64,000 nt of DNA from Streptomyces sp. NBC_00539 (GTDB taxonomy: Bacteria; Actinomycetota; Actinomycetes; Streptomycetales; Streptomycetaceae): the NCBI RefSeq assembly GCF_036346105.1, contig NZ_CP107811.1, forward strand, positions 2,238,501-2,302,500. Reading direction: 5' to 3'. Positions 59,314 through 64,000 of this stretch are shown one piece after another. Below the pieces are notes generated by a model, which searched no databases, had not been told where the DNA came from, and worked only from the letters and a program-made list of their open reading frames with translations. The position numbers and the translations under genes were made by a program. Numbering within the stretch: position 1 is the first letter of the stretch; every line of letters starts with the position of its first letter.

Positions 59314-60454
59314 CGCGTGCCACGGCGGGGCCGATGGCGGCGGCCACGGCGGTGACGTCCTCCTTGGTGGAGGTGTGGCCGAGGGAGAACCGCAGGGTGC
59401 CGCGGGCAAGCTCGGGGTCGGTTCCGGTGGCGAGCAGGACGTGGCTGGGCTGGGCCACGCCCGCGGTGCAGGCGGAGCCGGTGGAGCATTCGATGCCCTG
59501 GGCGTCGAGGAGCAGCAGCAGCGAGTCGCCCTCGCACCCGGGGAAGCTGAAGTGCGCGTTGGCGGGAAGCCGCTCGACGGGGTCTCCGCCGAGGACGGCG
59601 TCGGGCACTTCCCGGAGCACGGCGGTGACCAGCTCGTCGCGCAGGGCGCCGATCCGGGTGGCGAAGTCCTCGCGCCGCTCGGCGGCGAGGACGGCGGCGA
59701 CCGCGAAGGCCGCGATGGCGGGCACGTCCAGGGTGCCGGAGCGGACGTGCCGCTCCTGGCCGCCTCCGTGCAGGACGGGTACGGGGCTCTGGTCGCGGCC
59801 GAGCAGCAGCGCGCCGATGCCGTAGGGGCCGCCGACCTTGTGGCCGCTGACCGTCATGGCGGCGAGGCCGCTGCCGGCGAAGCCGACGTCGAGCTGCCCG
59901 AAGGCCTGGACGGCGTCGGAGTGCACCGGAATCCCGAACTCGGCTGCGATCGCGGCGAGTTCGGGGACCGGCAGTACGGTGCCGATCTCGTTGTTGGCCC
60001 ACATGACGGTGGCGAGGGCGATGTCGTCGGGGCCCCGCTCCACCGCTTCCCGGAAGGCCTCGGGGTGTACGCGCCCGTACCGGTCCACGGGCAGGTACTC
60101 GACGCGGGCGCCCTCGTGCTCGGCGAGCCAGTCGACCGCGTCGAGGACGGCGTGGTGCTCGACCGGGCTGGCGAGGACACGGGTGCGGGCGGGGTCCTGG
60201 TCGCGGCGGGCCCAGTAGAGGCCCTTGACGGCGAGGTTGTCGGCCTCGGTGCCGCCGGCGGTGAAGACCACCTCGCTCGGGCGCGCGCCGAGGGCTTCGG
60301 CGAGTGCCTCGCGCGCCTCCTCGACGGTGCGGCGGGCGCGGCGGCCGGCGGCGTGGAGGGAGGACGCGTTACCCGTGGCGGCGAACTGCGCGGTCATCGC
60401 CGCAGCTGCCTCCGGCAGCATCGGCGTGGTAGCGGCGTGATCGAGGTAGGCCAT
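59291..60454 (-). CDS. Cysteine desulfurase (NifS/IscS type)
   Basis: PLP enzyme of 387 residues that moves sulfur from cysteine to acceptors for tRNA thiolation or Fe-S clusters. The PLP lysine is Lys206 (VSGHKVGGP), His in SPVEHHAVL is kept, and the persulfide cysteine is Cys329 in [26 protein letters not shown] opens the protein at ATG 60454. Given the nearby mnmA it probably supplies sulfur for 2-thiouridine; a Suf-linked desulfurase is expected elsewhere. Stop TAG at 59291. Confidence 0.94.
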   Translation of the reverse strand: MAYLDHAATTPMLPEAAAAMTAQFAATGNASSLHAAGRRARRTVEEAREALAEALGARPSEVVFTAGGTEADNLAVKGLYWARRDQDPARTRVLASPVEHHAVLDAVDWLAEHEGARVEYLPVDRYGRVHPEAFREAVERGPDDIALATVMWANNEIGTVLPVPELAAIAAEFGIPVHSDAVQAFGQLDVGFAGSGLAAMTVSGHKVGGPYGIGALLLGRDQSPVPVLHGGGQERHVRSGTLDVPAIAAFAVAAVLAAERREDFATRIGALRDELVTAVLREVPDAVLGGDPVERLPANAHFSFPGCEGDSLLLLLDAQGIECSTGSACTAGVAQPSHVLLATGTDPELARGTLRFSLGHTSTKEDVTAVAAAIGPAVARARTAGLS

Positions 60455-60554
60455 GATCCCCCGATTCTACGAGCCCCCCGCCGCCACCGACCCCTCCGGG
60501 CCCCGAGCCGGCCGCGACCCGCCCTCCAGTGCGGTGCACCGGCCGGGGCTCGCG

Positions 60555-60575
60555 CCGCCCGGCGCGGCCGGGCGG
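60555..60575 (-). terminator. Thioesterase terminator hairpin
   Basis: CCGCCCGGC (60555-60563) pairs perfectly with GCCGGGCGG (60567-60575), 13 bases past the thioesterase stop. Confidence 0.6.
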
Positions 60576-60588
60576 AGCGAGAGCCGCG

Positions 60589-61449
60589 TCAAGAAGTGGT
60601 GCGCGGGGCGCGGGCCAGCTGGCGTGACTGGGCCACCAGGCGGTCGGCCGAGTCCCAGACCTCGGCGTCCTCCTCCAGGAAGCCGCCGGCCAGGTTGCGC
60701 GTGGTGATGGCGACCCGCAGCGGACCGGGGGCCGGGCGGTGGCGGATGTGCGTGGTGAGTTCGACCGTCGGCGTCCAGCCCATCAGGCCGAGGTCGAAGG
60801 CGGTCGGCGGCAGCGCGTCCACCGCCAGCAGCAGGGACAGCGGGTCCGCGTCCCGGCCGTCGGCCAGCTCGAACCAGGCCCGCATCTCGCCCTTGCCGGA
60901 CGGTGCGCCGACGGCCCAGCCGGCCGTCGCGGGGTCCAGCCGCAGCCGCAGCCGGTCGACGATCTCGGAGCTGCCCGGGATGGGGGCGGGCCCGGCTTCG
61001 GTGCCGAGGCAGTCCTGGTACGCCGGGATGGCCGGGGGCCGCGCCGTGGTGTGGACGGAGTCGGGGAGCGAGTCGAGGTCGCCGTAGGAGGCGAGGACCC
61101 GGATGCGTTCGATCTCGGCGCCGCTCTCGTCGTACTGGAAGAGCGAGGCCTGCCCGGTGGAGAGGGTGCGCCCGGTCCGCACGACCTGCGTGCGGACGAC
61201 GGCGGGGCCGGGCACGGAGGAGGTCAGGTAGTGGGCGGAGACGGTGAACGGGTCCGGGTGCGGCAGCGCCGCCGCCAGCGCCCGGCCGACCAGGGCCAGC
61301 AGGTATCCGCCGTTGACCGCGCTGATGATCGTCCAGCCGGCGGAGAGTTCCGTGTCGTACACCCCGGCCTCGCCCGCGCGGGGGGCGAGGGCGGTGTCGC
61401 GGTCGAACTCGCTGTCTCCGATGGCTGCCTGGGCCGCTGTGTGTGACAT
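60589..61449 (-). CDS. Acyl-CoA thioesterase-like (double hot-dog) protein
   Basis: 286-residue protein of the TesB-like thioesterase superfamily. The N-terminal hot-dog (AGWTIISAVNGGYLLALVGRAL, FTVSAHYLTSSVPGPAVVRTQV) and a second one (GEMRAWFELADGRDADPLSL, TVELTTHIRHRPAPGPLRV) are both recognisable. It would hydrolyse acyl-CoA thioesters, substrate unknown. ATG at 61449 (MSHTAAQAAIG); seven more codons upstream are not conserved in kind. It follows the TRIC channel gene by 57 bases. Confidence 0.88.
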   Translation of the reverse strand: MSHTAAQAAIGDSEFDRDTALAPRAGEAGVYDTELSAGWTIISAVNGGYLLALVGRALAAALPHPDPFTVSAHYLTSSVPGPAVVRTQVVRTGRTLSTGQASLFQYDESGAEIERIRVLASYGDLDSLPDSVHTTARPPAIPAYQDCLGTEAGPAPIPGSSEIVDRLRLRLDPATAGWAVGAPSGKGEMRAWFELADGRDADPLSLLLAVDALPPTAFDLGLMGWTPTVELTTHIRHRPAPGPLRVAITTRNLAGGFLEEDAEVWDSADRLVAQSRQLARAPRTTS

Positions 61450-61506
61450 GAGGCGACGGTACACCGGCAAGCTACTAAGCGGTAGCTTTGGTCTGCTACG
61501 GCAGCG

Positions 61507-62163
61507 TCACGGCTCTTCGGTCACGGCGGAGCGGCGGTTCCAGGCCAGCGGCGCCCGCCAGTGGTAGCGGATCGCGAGGAGCCGGAGCACGAAGGCGGTG
61601 ACGATGGCGACGCCCGTGGTGATGCCGTTCAGCACCTCGAACCCGATGAACAGGGCCACCATCGAGGCCCCGACCACGGCCGGGACCGCGTACATCTCCC
61701 GGTCGCGCAGCAGCGACGGCACCACGCCGGCGAGGACGTCCCGCATGACGCCGCCGCCGACCGCCGTCGCCACCCCCAGCGCGGCCGACGCGGTGAGGCC
61801 GAGCCCGTACTCGTAGGCCTTCGTGGTGCCGGACACGCAGAACAGTCCGAGCCCGGCGGCGTCGAAGACGTTGATGGCGCGGTTGATCCGCTGGACCTCG
61901 GGGTGCAGGAAGAAGACGAGCGCGGCGGCGACCAACGGGGTCGTGAAGAAGCTGAGCTCGCCGAACGCGGCCGGCGGGACGGCGCCGATCACCAGGTCGC
62001 GCAGCAGTCCGCCGCCGAGGGCGGTGACGAGCGCGAGCACGCAGATGCCGAAGACGTCGAAGTTCTTGCGGACGGCCAGCAGCGCGCCGGCGGTGGCGAA
62101 GACGAAAATGCCCGCGAGGTCCAGGGCGTGCTGGATACCGGGCGGGAAGAGATCCTGGGACAC
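61507..62163 (-). CDS. Trimeric intracellular cation channel (TRIC/UPF0126) family protein
   Basis: 218-residue inner-membrane protein with seven predicted helices and two repeats, each holding the GGG-x2-RD motif (GGGLLRDLVIG at about 50-60 and GGGVMRDVLAG at about 136-146). Prokaryotic relatives form trimeric K+ channels. GTG at 62163 (MSQDLFPPGIQHAL) has only a weak ribosome site. It is upstream of the thioesterase gene. Function in Streptomyces is not known to me. Confidence 0.9.
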   Translation of the reverse strand: MSQDLFPPGIQHALDLAGIFVFATAGALLAVRKNFDVFGICVLALVTALGGGLLRDLVIGAVPPAAFGELSFFTTPLVAAALVFFLHPEVQRINRAINVFDAAGLGLFCVSGTTKAYEYGLGLTASAALGVATAVGGGVMRDVLAGVVPSLLRDREMYAVPAVVGASMVALFIGFEVLNGITTGVAIVTAFVLRLLAIRYHWRAPLAWNRRSAVTEEP

Positions 62164-62224
62164 GCCCCCATTGTGCGTGCTGGCGGCGGTGGCCCCGGCA
62201 GGGCCCCGCCACGGCGGAACGGCA

Positions 62225-62272
62225 GCGCGTCCGGGGTCCCCGGGCGTGGCCGCCCCGGGACCCCGGACGCGC
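62225..62272 (-). terminator. ABC transporter operon terminator
   Basis: A perfect 16-bp stem (62225-62240 with 62257-62272) starts four bases beyond the stop codon of the second ATPase gene. Confidence 0.8.
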
Positions 62273-62276
62273 CGGA

Positions 62277-63413
62277 CTAGACGGTCGGCGTCTCGACGGC
62301 TTCCGCCGCGCCGGGCAGGGCCTTGTCGCCCGGCGCCTGGTCGGGGGCGTTCTCCGGGTGGTGGCAGGCGACCTGGTGCCCGGTCTTGAGGGCGACCAGC
62401 GGCGGCTCCTGCGTGGTGCAGAGCTCGGTCGCCTTCCAGCAGCGGGTGTGGAAACGGCAGCCGCTCGGCGGTGAGATGGGCGAGGGCACGTCGCCCTTGA
62501 GCAGGATGCGGCCGCTCTTCGCGCCCCGCCGCCTCGGGTCCGGCACCGGCACGGCCGACATCAGCGCGGTCGTGTACGGGTGCATCGGCGCCTCGTACAG
62601 CGACTTGCGGTCCGCCAGCTCCACGATCTTGCCGAGGTACATCACCGCGATCCGGTCGGAGACGTGCCGGATGACCGACAGGTCGTGCGCGATGATGACG
62701 TAGGTCAGGCCCAGTTCCTCCTGGAGGTCGTCCAGCAGGTTCACCACCTGGGCCTGGATCGAGACGTCCAGCGCCGACACCGGCTCGTCCGCGACGACCA
62801 GCTTCGGCTTGAGGGCCAGCGCCCGTGCGATGCCGATGCGCTGGCGCTGGCCGCCGGAGAACTCGTGCGGATAGCGGTTGTAGTGCTCGGGGTTGAGGCC
62901 CACCAGCGAGAGCAGCCGCTGGACCTCCGCCTTGACCCCGCCCTCGGGGGTGACCTTCTGGAGGCGGAACGGCGCTCCGACGATCGTGCCGACCGTGTGG
63001 CGGGGGTTCAGCGAGCCGTACGGGTCCTGGAAGATCATCTGGACGTCGCGGCGCAGCGGCCGCATGCCGGCCACACCGAGGTGGGTGATGTCCTTGCCCT
63101 CGAACTCGACCTTCCCGCCGCTCGGTTCGAGCAGTCGCGTGATCAGCCGGCCCATCGTGGACTTGCCGCAGCCGGACTCGCCGACGATGCCGAGGGTCTC
63201 ACCCCGGCGGACGTCGAAGTCGATGCCGTCGACGGCCTTGACCGCTCCGGCCTGGCGGCGCAGCAGCCCCTTGTTGATGGGGAAGTGCTTGACCAGCCCG
63301 GTCACCTTGAGGAGCGGCTCCTCGGCGGAGGCCGCCGCGGGGGCCGCAGGGACCTCGGAGAGCTCGGAGACCTCGGAGGCCCCCGGCTCACCCGTCTTGT
63401 TCATGTCGGTCAC
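62277..63413 (-). CDS. Dipeptide/oligopeptide ABC transporter ATPase (DppF/OppF type)
   Basis: ATPase of 378 residues that powers peptide import. Walker [10 protein letters not shown], signature [15 protein letters not shown], Walker [13 protein letters not shown] and the switch histidine in [11 protein letters not shown] are all present. The C-terminal oligopeptide extension ([17 protein letters not shown]) binds a cluster or stabilises the dimer in this family. GTG at 63413 overlaps the TGA of the upstream ATPase gene (GTGA), which I prefer to the ATG three codons later. The N-terminal 30 residues are an acidic, Ala-rich tail. Last gene of the operon. Confidence 0.95.
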   Translation of the reverse strand: MTDMNKTGEPGASEVSELSEVPAAPAAASAEEPLLKVTGLVKHFPINKGLLRRQAGAVKAVDGIDFDVRRGETLGIVGESGCGKSTMGRLITRLLEPSGGKVEFEGKDITHLGVAGMRPLRRDVQMIFQDPYGSLNPRHTVGTIVGAPFRLQKVTPEGGVKAEVQRLLSLVGLNPEHYNRYPHEFSGGQRQRIGIARALALKPKLVVADEPVSALDVSIQAQVVNLLDDLQEELGLTYVIIAHDLSVIRHVSDRIAVMYLGKIVELADRKSLYEAPMHPYTTALMSAVPVPDPRRRGAKSGRILLKGDVPSPISPPSGCRFHTRCWKATELCTTQEPPLVALKTGHQVACHHPENAPDQAPGDKALPGAAEAVETPTV

Positions 63414-64000
63414 AGCTTCGGCGCAATCTCTTCGGTCCAGATCCGGGTCCGCTCCGCCTGCGACATGTGGCAGGCGGACCAGTGCCGGCTGTCGTCCTGG
63501 GTCAGCTCGGGGCGCTGGGTGCGGGTGATGCCGCCCTTGGGTACGTCGGCGTACGGGCACCGGGGGTTGAAGGCGCAGCCGCTCGGGATGTTGATGAGGC
63601 TGGGCGGGGAGCCCTTGACCGGGATCAGCCGCTCGGTCTGGTCGCGGTCGATGCGCGGCATCGAGCCGAGCAGGCCCCAGGTGTAGGGGTGGCGCGGCTC
63701 GTAGAAGACCTTCTCGGCGGTGCCGCGCTCGACGCACCGGCCGCCGTACATCACGAGGATGTCGTCGGCCATCTCGGCGACCACGCCGAGGTCGTGCGTG
63801 ATCATGATGACGGCGGAGCCGAACTCCTTCTGGAGGTCCCGGATCAGGTCCAGGATCTGCGCCTGGACGGTGACGTCCAGGGCGGTCGTGGGTTCGTCCG
63901 CGATGAGCAGTTCGGGGTTGTTGACCAGCGCCATCGCGATCATCGCGCGCTGGCGCATGCCGCCGGAGAACTCGTGGGGGTACGCGTCCACGCGCCGGTG
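63410..64000 (-). CDS. Dipeptide/oligopeptide ABC transporter ATPase (DppD/OppD type), partial
   Basis: The C-terminal 196 residues of the partner ATPase; the start lies beyond the right edge. Visible: signature [19 protein letters not shown], Walker [32 protein letters not shown] and the C-terminal [19 protein letters not shown]. Walker A is outside the window. The stop overlaps the next gene by four bases. The operon's permease and substrate-binding genes should lie to the right. Confidence 0.94.
   Translation of the reverse strand, partial: HRRVDAYPHEFSGGMRQRAMIAMALVNNPELLIADEPTTALDVTVQAQILDLIRDLQKEFGSAVIMITHDLGVVAEMADDILVMYGGRCVERGTAEKVFYEPRHPYTWGLLGSMPRIDRDQTERLIPVKGSPPSLINIPSGCAFNPRCPYADVPKGGITRTQRPELTQDDSRHWSACHMSQAERTRIWTEEIAPKL

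Overview
This is a 64 kb piece of chromosomal core from a Streptomyces-type actinomycete. The base composition is very G+C rich, coding sequences use almost only G or C at third positions, GTG and even TTG starts are common, and the gene content and order (ilvE, leuB, putB-pruA, serA, ilvC-ilvN-ilvB, a GGDEF/EAL gene, gatB-gatA-gatC, rmdB, ligA, mnmA) match from memory the S. coelicolor SCO5523 to about SCO5480 region. There is no rRNA or tRNA gene, no insertion sequence, prophage or CRISPR array, and no clear biosynthetic gene cluster.

Layout. 0.4-3 kb: branched-chain amino acid genes ilvE and leuB plus a 43-aa conserved small protein upstream of leuB. 3.3-10.3 kb: regulator/oxidoreductase pairs (LysR and MarR, each divergent from an MDR-family reductase), a Tat-exported phospholipase C, an AAC(2')-I type aminoglycoside acetyltransferase and a nitroreductase. 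10.4-14.3 kb: proline catabolism operon putB-pruA with a divergent PucR-type activator. 14.4-17.9 kb: an SGNH hydrolase and a TetR/MFS efflux pair with a repeated operator. 18-26.6 kb: serA, then ilvC, ilvN and ilvB preceded by a classical leader-peptide attenuator whose promoter lies inside the 3' end of a membrane PAS-GGDEF-EAL gene. 26.9-39.7 kb: accessory genes (hydroxyacid dehydrogenase, aldo/keto reductase, PQQ-type sugar dehydrogenase lipoprotein, a large LuxR/ATPase regulator, small and membrane proteins, acetyltransferases, an MMPL transporter broken by one in-frame stop, a cupin and a DinB protein). 39.8-42.5 kb: an iron-box controlled two-gene operon (Ntn-type penicillin acylase homologue plus siderophore-type acyltransferase). 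42.6-44.3 kb: a membrane Ser/Thr kinase. 44.4-54.8 kb: gatCAB for tRNA-dependent amidation, rmdB (c-di-GMP), and an SDR-MetE-like-ligA run. 54.9-64 kb: a GlxA/AraC regulator divergent from another MDR reductase, mnmA and a cysteine desulfurase around a peptidoglycan amidase gene, a thioesterase, a TRIC channel, and the two ATPases of a dipeptide/oligopeptide ABC transporter that runs off the right edge.

How the parts work together. ilvE, leuB, ilvC, ilvN and ilvB cover most of Ile/Val/Leu synthesis. The ilvB leader reads branched-chain aminoacyl-tRNA supply through Ile-Leu-Val-Leu codons. PutB and PruA turn proline into glutamate, probably under the divergent PucR protein. Two GGDEF/EAL proteins sit about 22 kb apart; one has a degenerate EAL domain. 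Five regulator genes are divergent from their likely target, and several of the gaps hold clear inverted repeats. Strong perfect-stem hairpins lie at nearly every convergent junction.

The items most worth a second look are the iron-box acylase/acyltransferase operon, the ilvB attenuator with its nested promoter, the single-base nonsense break in the MMPL gene, the AAC(2')-I homologue, and the very small genes.
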